From: Marinitoga piezophila KA3
GTDB lineage: Bacteria > Thermotogota > Thermotogae > Petrotogales > Petrotogaceae
Direction of reading: 5' to 3'
Assembly (NCBI RefSeq): GCF_000255135.1
Contig: NC_016751.1
Location: forward strand, 1,488,001 to 1,552,000
Length of the DNA: 64,000 nt
Both the position numbers and the translations under genes were made by a program. Under the pieces are notes generated by a model that saw nothing but the letters and a program-made list of their open reading frames with translations, did no database searches and was not told the DNA's origin. Shown one piece after another: positions 16,841 through 23,776 of the stretch; within the stretch, counting starts at the first letter, position 1, and every line of letters begins with the position of its first letter.

Positions 16841-17389
16841 ATGAAACTTGCTATAATAAGCGATACACATGGTTCTTTGTTTTATTTTGAAAAGGCGTAT
16901 AAGTATTTAAAAGAAGCAGATAGAGTTATCCATCTTGGTGATTATTTATATCATGGACCAAGAAATCCTTTGCCTGAAGGTTATAATCCTATGGAATTAT
17001 CTAAAAAATTAAATGAATTTAAAAGAAAAACGTTTATTACAGGTAATTGTGATTCTCAAATAGATATGAAATTATTAAATATACCTGAACCGGTTCCATA
17101 TGCTGTGGAAAGTTATGGCTCATTTAATTTTTTCTTCACACATGGCTGGAATCCTACAATTGAGGATGCAGAAAATCTTGCTAAAAAATATAAATGCCAA
17201 TTTTTAATACATGGACATACGCATATTCCTAAATTTGAAGAAAAAGAAGATATAACAATTATTAATCCGGGAAGTGTTTCTTTGCCAAAGAATAATACTC
17301 CACATAGTATTTTAATAGTTGAAATAAATGACTCAATAAAATTCGAATTTATAGATATAATTAAAGATGAAAAATATGAATTAAAATAA
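16841..17389 (+). CDS. YfcE/MJ0936-family metallophosphoesterase
   Basis: 182 residues, the typical length of the family. Two-metal motifs are in order: SDTHG (8-12), HLGDY (31-35), TGNCD (66-70), FTHGW (near 104) and HGHTHIP (near 127-133), followed by the NPGSVSLP signature. By family it is a manganese-dependent phosphodiesterase of unknown natural substrate. GGAGGTG sits eight bases before the ATG. It is a single gene between a divergent MBL gene and its own terminator. Confidence 0.9.
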   Translation: MKLAIISDTHGSLFYFEKAYKYLKEADRVIHLGDYLYHGPRNPLPEGYNPMELSKKLNEFKRKTFITGNCDSQIDMKLLNIPEPVPYAVESYGSFNFFFTHGWNPTIEDAENLAKKYKCQFLIHGHTHIPKFEEKEDITIINPGSVSLPKNNTPHSILIVEINDSIKFEFIDIIKDEKYELK

Positions 17390-17423
17390 AAACAACACCC
17401 CTGAAAATCAGGGGTGTTGTTTT
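17389..17423 (+). terminator. terminator of the phosphoesterase gene
   Basis: Perfect 16-bp stem AAAACAACACCCCTGA / TCAGGGGTGTTGTTTT with a three-base loop. Confidence 0.92.
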
Positions 17424-17451
17424 AATAAAGGGGGTAATGTAATTTTATCTA

Positions 17452-17907
17452 TTAATCAATACTAATTTCTTTGAACTTTTTAACCTTTTCTGGAAGTTTA
17501 GGAATTTCAATCTTTAAAACACCATCTTTAAAGTGAGCCTTTATTTTTTCATAGTCTATGTAATCTGGAAGTTTTATAGCTCTTTCAAATTTTCCAAAGA
17601 ATCTTTCTCTTCTTAAGTAATTTTTGCCTTTTTCTTCTTTTGTGTCTTTCTTTTCTGCTGAAATTGTTAATATGTCATCATCTAATTTTATGTTGATTTC
17701 TTTCTTGTCATATCCTGGAACATCTGCTTCAATTACTATTTCTTTTTCTGTTTCGTAAATGTCTAATTTTGGCATTGCTACAGGCATTACAGGTCTTTCT
17801 AATGTATCTAATGTTCCAAAATCATCGAATAATCTTTCAATTTCTCTTCTTAATGTTTCAAATGGTTCAAAGAAGTTTCTGTTTTCATATCTTCTGATTT
17901 CGCTCAT
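17452..17907 (-). CDS. small heat-shock protein Hsp20
   Basis: 151 residues from the ATG at 17907 (AGGAGGGG upstream); a longer frame to 17985 has no ribosome site. An ATP-independent chaperone that holds unfolding proteins. The alpha-crystallin domain covers about 45-140: KLDIYETEKEIVIEADVPG, ILTISAEKK, RRERFFGKFERAIKLP and the GVLKIEIPK strand. The C-terminal anchor is FKEISID with an I-x-I-like ending. An 8-base tandem repeat (GGTTCAAA twice, 17979-17994) lies upstream and could be regulatory. Confidence 0.92.
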   Translation of the reverse strand: MSEIRRYENRNFFEPFETLRREIERLFDDFGTLDTLERPVMPVAMPKLDIYETEKEIVIEADVPGYDKKEINIKLDDDILTISAEKKDTKEEKGKNYLRRERFFGKFERAIKLPDYIDYEKIKAHFKDGVLKIEIPKLPEKVKKFKEISID

Positions 17908-18108
17908 ATTATCCCCTCCTTTTTCATTTTTTTCTTTTTCATCGACTTCCACTATATATGACGATAAATTTTTTTGTAGGTTCAAAGGTTCAAAATTAAT
18001 TTCAGAATTTTTATAATAATTTATATATAGCTATTTTTATTTTATTAAATATAATCATTACTAAATTTTATAGCAATCGTTACTATTAATTGATAAAAAG
18101 AGGGGGAT

Positions 18109-18235
18109 GGAAAAAATAAAAGCTTGTTCAGGTGACTTGAGTGCTGATCTTCGAAAATTCTCTTTGAAAGTAGAAAAATAATATTCACTCAGACGGCAAG
18201 AATTTCTGATCCTTGCTCCATTTGAAAATTCGGGT
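18109..18235 (+). repeat. repeat module left of the IS110 gene
   Basis: Begins with GGAAAAAATAAAAGC (18109-18123), the same terminal repeat as at 11285. It continues with CTTGAGTGCTGATCTTCGAA and GAAAGTAGAAAAATAATATT (from 18166), ending AAAATTCGGGT at 18225-18235. The 18166-18235 arm is inverted relative to 20055-20120, and the terminal repeat is inverted relative to 20156-20170. Together they form nested inverted repeats around the transposase gene. Confidence 0.8.
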
Positions 18236-18313
18236 ATTCTCTAAAAAGTCAAGATATAAATTTTAAAAGTATGTTAAAATTTTTCTTTGATAATCTTAGA
18301 AAATTACCCCCTT

Positions 18314-18334
18314 TTACAGCTTTTGATGCTGTAA
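18314..18334. other. hairpin downstream of the transposase gene
   Basis: TTACAGC, loop TTTTGAT, GCTGTAA. It lies in the 3' flank of the IS110 gene and may be part of its right-end structure or a weak terminator of flanking transcripts. The 18236-18412 stretch holds nothing else I can name. Confidence 0.4.
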
Positions 18335-18412
18335 TGAGTTTATTGGTATTTTACATTTTTTCTTTGATTTAATTTAATATATATGATTTGATATTATTCT
18401 CTAGAAATTTTA

Positions 18413-19714
18413 TTATGCAGTTTTTAGATTTAAGTATTCGTAGTTAAATGTCGTTTTATTTTTCCACAATGTATATACCAGTTCAATTAGTTTTCTTGTT
18501 ATTGCTGTTAGTGCTACTTTTCTTGGTTTTCCTCTTTCTATTAGCGATTCATATTTCGCCTTGTATTGTGGAATAGATTTTATTATTCTTTCTGCCCACA
18601 GTGAGAATATGCGTCTTAAATGACTGTTTCCTTTTTTAGATATTCTTTTGTTTTTTCTATATTTTCCAGATTGCGATATTGTTGGATCAAATCCTATATA
18701 TGAAACAAGATGTCTTTTGGTTTTAAATCTTGATATATCTCCTATTTCTGATATTATTGTATATGGAGTTACTAACTCACCTGAATCTGGGATTGACATT
18801 ATCGCTCTATACGCTTGATAATATTCGTTTTCAGTAATATTTTTATCTTTTCTATTTTGATTATTATTGCTTTCATGATTATCATAATCGCGTTCATTTT
18901 TATGTTTATTATTTTTCTCGTTGGAATCATTATCTTTGAAGTTTCCAATTAATTCATTTGCAATTCTTTGTATTTCTTCTTCCAGTAATTCAAGTTGTTC
19001 TTTATAATCTTTTATTAAAATTATTTTTGATTTAATCAATATTGCTGATGAGTCATGTCTAATTCCTATTGAAATTTTTAAATCGTTTATTACTTTTAAT
19101 GCTTTTTCTTTATTCCAATTTTTAAATGAAGCAAGTAAATTAGTTGCTTTTCTTCTATGTTTCATTATTGAATTTAAAGTTGGATATCTTGATAATAATT
19201 TTAGTAAGACTGGTGAATCCATCTTAGAAAAATGATTTAACAATTCAGGCATATACTTTTTTAAGTCATTCTTTAATTGTGTTTTTAATGAACCAAGATT
19301 TTTAGCAATACTTTCTCTTGCTCTAAGTAAATTTCTCAATTCTAAAACCAAATCCTCAGGTTCAGATGATTTTATTACATAATCTTTTAGTATATATACA
19401 GCTTTAGCAATATTTTTTGAATCAATCTTATCAGTCTTTGAATGACTAAAAGATTTCATGAAGTTTTTAAGTGAATATGGATGTAAAACCAAAACTTGAA
19501 TACCTTTTTTGTTTAAGAATTGTTTTAGTGCAACATGATAAGTTCCTGTTGATTCCATTGCAATCATATACTCGTCATCAATACCTTTAATCAAATCAAA
19601 GAATTCATTAAAACCATCATATGATTGTTTGAAAACATAGTGTTTAAACTTTTCACCATCAAATATGGCAACATCAAATTTAGTTGATGAAATGTCAATT
19701 CCAACAGTAATCAT
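18413..19714 (-). CDS. IS110-family transposase (recombinase)
   Basis: 433 residues from the ATG at 19714 (AAAGGAGG upstream). The DEDD RuvC-like domain is intact: D7 in VGIDISSTKFDVA, E54 in AMESTGTY, D95 and D98 in SKTDKIDSKN. The C-terminal transposase_20 domain is intact too: SIPDSGELVTPYTIISEIGD, SYIGFDP and the serine motif SQSGK (S349) before HLRRI. Residues about 268-305 are an Asn/Lys-rich low-complexity insert. By family the enzyme is guided by a bridge RNA from the element itself. The gene looks complete and possibly active. Confidence 0.93.
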   Translation of the reverse strand: MITVGIDISSTKFDVAIFDGEKFKHYVFKQSYDGFNEFFDLIKGIDDEYMIAMESTGTYHVALKQFLNKKGIQVLVLHPYSLKNFMKSFSHSKTDKIDSKNIAKAVYILKDYVIKSSEPEDLVLELRNLLRARESIAKNLGSLKTQLKNDLKKYMPELLNHFSKMDSPVLLKLLSRYPTLNSIMKHRRKATNLLASFKNWNKEKALKVINDLKISIGIRHDSSAILIKSKIILIKDYKEQLELLEEEIQRIANELIGNFKDNDSNEKNNKHKNERDYDNHESNNNQNRKDKNITENEYYQAYRAIMSIPDSGELVTPYTIISEIGDISRFKTKRHLVSYIGFDPTISQSGKYRKNKRISKKGNSHLRRIFSLWAERIIKSIPQYKAKYESLIERGKPRKVALTAITRKLIELVYTLWKNKTTFNYEYLNLKTA

Positions 19715-19723
19715 ACAGAATAC

Positions 19724-19853
19724 CTCCTTTTGCCATACGGCCGTGATTGATACAAGCTTAACGCTTAATTCTCTAAACCATGCTAAAAGGAGTGGATAAT
19801 TACCCAGCCTCAAGCTTTTTAGCTTAGCCGCTCAGACTATCTTTCTCCGTATG
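19724..19853 (-). ncRNA. candidate bridge RNA / leader of the IS110 element
   Basis: Directly upstream of the transposase, where the IS621 type carries its bridge RNA. CATACGG (19734-19740) pairs with CCGTATG (19847-19853) across 106 bases. Inside are small hairpins AAGCT-TTTT-AGCTT (19812-19825) and AAGC-TTAAC-GCTT (19754-19766). CTCCTTTT (19724-19731), which on the minus strand is the transposase ribosome site AAAAGGAG, is complementary to AAAAGGAG at 19785-19792. Target and donor loops cannot be assigned without the exact element ends. Confidence 0.5.
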
Positions 19854-19990
19854 ATTGTTATTTGTTTTCAAAGAGCTATTTGTACTATTTTTCTATTTAT
19901 ATTTTACAACTTTAAAATCAAAAATATTATTATGTTCTTTGACATTTTTTATAATTAATTTTTATTAATATTATTTTCTATTTTTATTAT

Positions 19991-20050
19991 ATACGGCACG
20001 CTCAGACACTTCGTCCATGAAGTGCTTCGCTTTCCAAAACGTCCTGTTTT
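19991..20050 (-). repeat. diverged inverted copy of the element core
   Basis: Read on the minus strand, AACAGGACGTTTT, GCGAAG, a hairpin CACTTC-ATGGAC-GAAGTG (20007-20024) and TCTGAGCG then CGTATAT follow the same order as 11761-11822. There the hairpin is TTCCCC-AGGGAT-GGGGAA. Flanks are conserved while both stem strands change together. Confidence 0.7.
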
Positions 20051-20054
20051 TCCA

Positions 20055-20174
20055 ACCCGAATTTTCTGCATTACGCTTCGGGAAATTCTTAGTCTTCGTT
20101 CATATTATTTTTCTACTTTCTTTTACATAATCAGGCACTCTGCGAGCCTTCACTCGCTTTTATTTTTTCCAACT
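20055..20174 (+). repeat. repeat module right of the IS110 gene
   Basis: Starts ACCCGAATTTT (inverted match of 18225-18235), continues TTCGGGAAATTCTTAGTCTT and CGTTCATATTATTTTTCTAC. From 20131 to 20174 it is identical over 44 bases to 11431-11474 (TCAGGCACTCTGCGAGCC onward), ending in GCTTTTATTTTTTCCAAC. Confidence 0.8.
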
Positions 20175-20264
20175 GTTTAATACCTGCTTCTAAAACCTTT
20201 TACCTTCGCTCATATTATTATATCTATTTTCTTATTATATTTTATTATATAAGTAGAATAAAAA

Positions 20265-20460
20265 GAAAACTGAATAAAAAGATGAACGAATGCTCGAAGA
20301 TTGCCTGAAAAAAACTGCGAATGAAGAGGGACAAAAAAACAGGATGTTTTTTTGAGCGAAGCTTCCCCAGGGAAGGGGAATCTGAGCGACCCCGCGTATA
20401 TGAGTAGTTTTTGAGGATTAGCAATCGAGTCGCATGAGAGAATCTTTTTATGAAGTTTTC
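20265..20460 (+). repeat. 196-bp palindromic structured element, copy 2
   Basis: Second copy of 11687-11882 with the same length, GAAAACT/AGTTTTC ends and the same two hairpins: CAAAAAAACA-GGA-TGTTTTTTTG at 20332-20354 and TTCCCC-AGGGAA-GGGGAA at 20363-20380. About 40 bases of AT-rich upstream sequence are also shared. Differences fall mostly in loops or unpaired positions. Confidence 0.8.
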
Positions 20461-20517
20461 TAAATAGATAGTTTTAAAGAATTTTTGTTTTTTTCAATGT
20501 TTTTCTGGTAGCAGTAT

Positions 20518-20549
20518 GGTATAATAAAAGAAAAGTTATCTTTTATTAT
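20518..20549 (+). promoter_or_regulatory. promoter and 5' hairpin of the 20565 operon
   Basis: TATAAT at 20520-20525 with a weak -35. ATAATAAAAG (20521-20530) pairs with CTTTTATTAT (20540-20549) to form a 10-bp hairpin overlapping the -10 and start of the transcript. Confidence 0.5.
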
Positions 20550-20564
20550 TCAGGGGGTGAGTAA

Positions 20565-21284
20565 ATGGAGGAAAGTATTATTGCTACAATAACAAACATG
20601 GCTCCAGAAGCATTGAATTCATTATATACATATGCCGATTCATGGTATATAATTCTGGGAGTTTCTCTGCTTTCTATTTTATTTTATAAAAAGGTTTCAA
20701 AGTTGATTTTCTTTATTATTGGATTTTTGAGCAGTTATTTATTTATAATACCATTTATTATTGATTGGGAATATTCAAAACAATTTCTCGAATATATTAA
20801 GGGAAATGAAGGAATAGCTTATTTAATTTTTTCTATAATTATTGGATTATTAACATATGGTTTTTTTAAGTCTTCTGTTCAAATTGCCGGTTTTGTTTTG
20901 GGTGGAATGATAGGTTATGGATTATATGATTTTATCAGTACTTCTTTTCCCGGACTAATGGATAAATTGGATTTTTTAAAATCTGTAAAACCTGAATATA
21001 TTCCTTGGGGATTTTCAATCATTTTTGGATTAATTGTTTCCATTTTATTATTTAAGAGTTTTGATAAAATAATTTCTTATTTAACCTTGATTATTTTTTC
21101 AGGTATAGCATCGTTTTTTAGTGTTTATTTTTTTGAAGAAATTCTAACTTTGAAAATAGGAACCAATGAAATATTAAAAAGAAATTCTAATTTAAGCCTT
21201 CAGGAAAGTTATTGGATTATAGGATTATTTGTGGTATATATTTTAATTGGAATTAAGTTCAATTCAAAAAAGATGAAGGAGTGA
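20565..21284 (+). CDS. multi-pass membrane protein of unknown function
   Basis: 239 residues with about seven hydrophobic segments (near 28-45, 48-66, 84-102, 105-122, 146-163, 170-188, 215-232). The glycine-rich VLGGMIGYGLYDF and alternating helices recall DUF4203-type membrane proteins, but I cannot name a family securely. GGGGGTGAGTAA precedes the start. It lies five bases upstream of the uridine kinase gene and should be co-transcribed with it. Confidence 0.7.
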   Translation: MEESIIATITNMAPEALNSLYTYADSWYIILGVSLLSILFYKKVSKLIFFIIGFLSSYLFIIPFIIDWEYSKQFLEYIKGNEGIAYLIFSIIIGLLTYGFFKSSVQIAGFVLGGMIGYGLYDFISTSFPGLMDKLDFLKSVKPEYIPWGFSIIFGLIVSILLFKSFDKIISYLTLIIFSGIASFFSVYFFEEILTLKIGTNEILKRNSNLSLQESYWIIGLFVVYILIGIKFNSKKMKE

Positions 21285-21289
21285 ATTAA

Positions 21290-21895
21290 ATGTATATTAT
21301 TGGTATAGCAGGAGGGACCGGTTCAGGAAAGACAACAGTAGCATATAAAATGAGGGAAATTCTTGGAACCGAAAATTGCGAGATATTGCCTATGGATAAT
21401 TATTATAGGGATTTAAGCCATGAGACTTTGGAGGAAAGAAAAAAGCATAATTATGATCATCCAAGTATGATAGAAAATGAATTAATGTTTGAACATTTAA
21501 ATATGCTGAAAGAAAATAAAGTTATCGATTTACCTGAATATGATTTTTCTCAATTTACCCGTGTGGGATCTGTGAAGTTTGAACCAAAACCAATAATAAT
21601 AGTTGAAGGTATTTTTGCCCTGTATTACGAAGAATTAAGAAAAATGTATGATCTTGCTATATATGTTGATACAGAAAACGATATAAGGTTTATTAGAAGG
21701 CTTGAAAGGGATATAAAAGAAAGAGGAAGAGATTTGGATTCTGTAATTAAGCAATATACAAATACAGTTAAACCAATGCATGATGCATATGTAGAACCCA
21801 CTAAAAAGTATGCAGATATTATAATTCCCGAAGGTGGATTTAATGAAAAAGCAATTCAGGTTGTTGTAAATTATATATTTAGAAAAATGTTATAA
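21290..21895 (+). CDS. udk: uridine kinase
   Basis: 201 residues. It phosphorylates uridine and cytidine to their monophosphates in pyrimidine salvage. The P-loop GGTGSGKTT is at residues 8-16. PMDNYYRDLSHETLEERKK is the substrate segment, followed by YDHPSMIE and the VEGIFALYYEEL strand. The lid RRLERDIKERGR and the QYTNTVKPMHDAYVEPTKKY stretch also match. GAAGGAG is upstream. A bidirectional terminator follows. Confidence 0.94.
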   Translation: MYIIGIAGGTGSGKTTVAYKMREILGTENCEILPMDNYYRDLSHETLEERKKHNYDHPSMIENELMFEHLNMLKENKVIDLPEYDFSQFTRVGSVKFEPKPIIIVEGIFALYYEELRKMYDLAIYVDTENDIRFIRRLERDIKERGRDLDSVIKQYTNTVKPMHDAYVEPTKKYADIIIPEGGFNEKAIQVVVNYIFRKML

Positions 21896-21899
21896 CTGT

Positions 21900-21931
21900 A
21901 AAAATAGCCCGAATTTTTTCGGACTATTTTT
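21900..21931. terminator. bidirectional terminator after udk
   Basis: AAAAATAG-CCCGAA, TTTT, TTCGGA-CTATTTTT with one internal mismatch. It contains the stop codon of the convergent gene at 21924-21926. Confidence 0.85.
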
Positions 21932-22436
21932 TCTTTTTGGTAAGTGCAATACTTAGAGCTGTTGTTAGCTTTAAGATATTTTCGTTTAATCCTTCAATTC
22001 TATGTGATAAAACAGCTGCAATTTCTTTCATGATTTTGTATCCAATATCTGGATTCTCTTCTGCTAATTTTTCAAAATCTTCTTTTGACATCTCATATAA
22101 CTCGCATTCTGTTAATGCCTTTATTGTTGCAGAACGTGGAGAACCAGTTACAAGAGACATTTCGCCAAAGAAATTAATTTTTTCGGCATCTAAAATGGCC
22201 ATTGATTTTTCTCCCTCTTCCCAATGATTGGAACCGGTTCGAAGGGTTAATTGATGGGTTATTTGAACTTTTCCTTTTTTGAAAATATACATTGTATCTC
22301 CTTTTTCTCCTTCGGCGATTATAATTTCATCGGCTTTAAATTTTATAGGTTTTAGAATTTTTGCTACTTTTTTTATTTGGGAGTGGTTTAAATTTTTAAA
22401 CAATTGTATTTTGCTTAAAAATTCTATATCAGCCAT
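21924..22436 (-). CDS. stand-alone cyclic-nucleotide-binding domain protein
   Basis: 170 residues. Residues 8-140 form a cNMP-binding beta-roll of the CRP type. The phosphate-binding cassette reads FFGEMSLVTGSPRSATIKA at about 89-107, with the key Glu and Arg. There is no helix-turn-helix: after the C-helix the protein ends in a basic KKKK tail. It lies eight bases after a K+ channel gene, so it may act as a detachable regulatory subunit of the channel (inference). The bound nucleotide is unknown. Confidence 0.85.
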   Translation of the reverse strand: MADIEFLSKIQLFKNLNHSQIKKVAKILKPIKFKADEIIIAEGEKGDTMYIFKKGKVQITHQLTLRTGSNHWEEGEKSMAILDAEKINFFGEMSLVTGSPRSATIKALTECELYEMSKEDFEKLAEENPDIGYKIMKEIAAVLSHRIEGLNENILKLTTALSIALTKKKK

Positions 22437-22444
22437 AATATCAC

Positions 22445-23602
22445 CTACTTTATCACAAATACATGTGAATCATTTTCAGAAATAATATAATCGTCATTTG
22501 GATTGAGATTTAATTCATAATTTTCTTTCTTTTCTTCTTCTTCAAAGAAGTCTTCTTCTGCTTCTTCGAATTTCTGTCTTATGAAATTGTCAATAGAACT
22601 ATCGGAATTTAAAAGATCATTAATGGTAAATTCTTTTTTGGTTGTTAATGTACCAATTACAAGCGCGTTTTCTTTCTGTTTGAAGTGTTCAAAAAGCTCT
22701 TTGAAAGTTTTTCCTATAAAAGAGCGTGGAATTGGCATTAATTTTACTCTCATATTTTCCAAAGAAACAATTTCCCTCATTAGCATATGATATGCTGGAG
22801 ATATTAGTGCAGAAGATAATAGTACCGAATTAAATTCATTACTTAAAATTATATCATCTGCTCCTGCTCTTAGTATGTATTTTGCTTTTTCTTCTTTTAT
22901 AACTTCAGCGAATATTTTAGCCTCACTATTTATAGTTCGTATAAGAAGGATGCTTATTAATGTCCTTTCATCACATTCTTCCAGGCTTCGTCCGCCATAT
23001 GTGTCAGAAAGTATTATAATATATTTTGCATGGGCAATATTTGCTCTGTTTAAAACGTTTTCTTTTGTAAAATCTCCATGAATAAACTTTATATTTAAAT
23101 CTGGAAATTTTGAACGAAAATCTTCATAATCCTCTTCTTCCGCCTGGTTTACCAATACAAGATTATAATCAGAGGCATTTATAAATTTTTTCATGGCTTC
23201 TACTGTTTTTTCAAGATGATTATTCCATCCCAATATTGCTATGTGATTCTTAAATTTCACGTAACCCAACCCCTTCCTTTCTCGAATACGTAGTTCAACA
23301 AGAATTGAAGCAATACTACCTGAAATAAGAGAGAATAAAGTTACACCGGTAATTATTGTAATCATTCCTATTGTTTTTCCTAAAGTAGTAGAAGGCACAA
23401 TATCACCATATCCAACAGTGGCGATAGTAACAATTAACCACCAGAAAGCATCAAAAAGGCTATTAATTTCCGGGTTTTTACCAACTTCTGCAAAATATAA
23501 AACAAAACCTATAAGGATTATAAAAACAAATATTATACTTAATAATCTATTTCCAGGGTCTTTCCAGAGATTTCTAAAAAAGAATTTTACTTTTTTTAAC
23601 AT
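22445..23602 (-). CDS. two-TM potassium channel with RCK domain
   Basis: 385 residues from the ATG at 23602 (AAGGTGG upstream); an in-frame TTG five codons earlier is less likely. TM1 is near 22-38, a pore helix (LFDAFWWLIVTIA) precedes the K+ selectivity filter TVGYGD at 62-67, and TM2 is near 78-100. Residues about 110-240 are a TrkA-N/RCK Rossmann domain (HIAILGWNNHLEKTVEAM, then GDFTKENVLNRANI). This is an MthK-like channel gated by a cytoplasmic ligand. An acidic insert (EEAEEDFFEEEEKKE) lies near the C-terminus. Confidence 0.92.
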   Translation of the reverse strand: MLKKVKFFFRNLWKDPGNRLLSIIFVFIILIGFVLYFAEVGKNPEINSLFDAFWWLIVTIATVGYGDIVPSTTLGKTIGMITIITGVTLFSLISGSIASILVELRIRERKGLGYVKFKNHIAILGWNNHLEKTVEAMKKFINASDYNLVLVNQAEEEDYEDFRSKFPDLNIKFIHGDFTKENVLNRANIAHAKYIIILSDTYGGRSLEECDERTLISILLIRTINSEAKIFAEVIKEEKAKYILRAGADDIILSNEFNSVLLSSALISPAYHMLMREIVSLENMRVKLMPIPRSFIGKTFKELFEHFKQKENALVIGTLTTKKEFTINDLLNSDSSIDNFIRQKFEEAEEDFFEEEEKKENYELNLNPNDDYIISENDSHVFVIK

Positions 23603-23711
23603 TAAAGCCACCTTCAATTATTATATTATTATATTTTGCCTATAGATATTATATCACACAATTATTTGAAGAAAGAATTTATATTTTCCAAAAAAAGAAC
23701 AAAGATGCTAT

Positions 23712-23740
23712 TTGAAAATTAATGTATCAGATGATATAAT
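23712..23740 (+). promoter_or_regulatory. promoter of the chemoreceptor gene
   Basis: TTGAAA at 23712-23717, 17 bases, extended -10 TGATATAAT ending at 23740. Confidence 0.8.
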
Positions 23741-23776
23741 AATAAATTGTAAATTATTTAAACGAGGGGGTAAAAC

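Larger units (their letters stand above)
18240..19985 (-). mobile_element. IS110-family insertion sequence (ends approximate)
   Basis: The transposase plus its non-coding flanks. Limits are set only by where the flanking repeat modules stop and resume (18235 and about 19991). IS110 elements usually lack clear terminal inverted repeats and make no target duplication, so exact ends cannot be read here. The minus-strand leader (19715 to about 19870) is structured and richer in G+C than the rest. Confidence 0.7.

Noticed and set aside
19715-19813. N-terminal extension of the IS110 transposase
   Set aside because: The family starts at MITVGID, directly after AAAGGAGG; the upstream codons belong to the structured leader.
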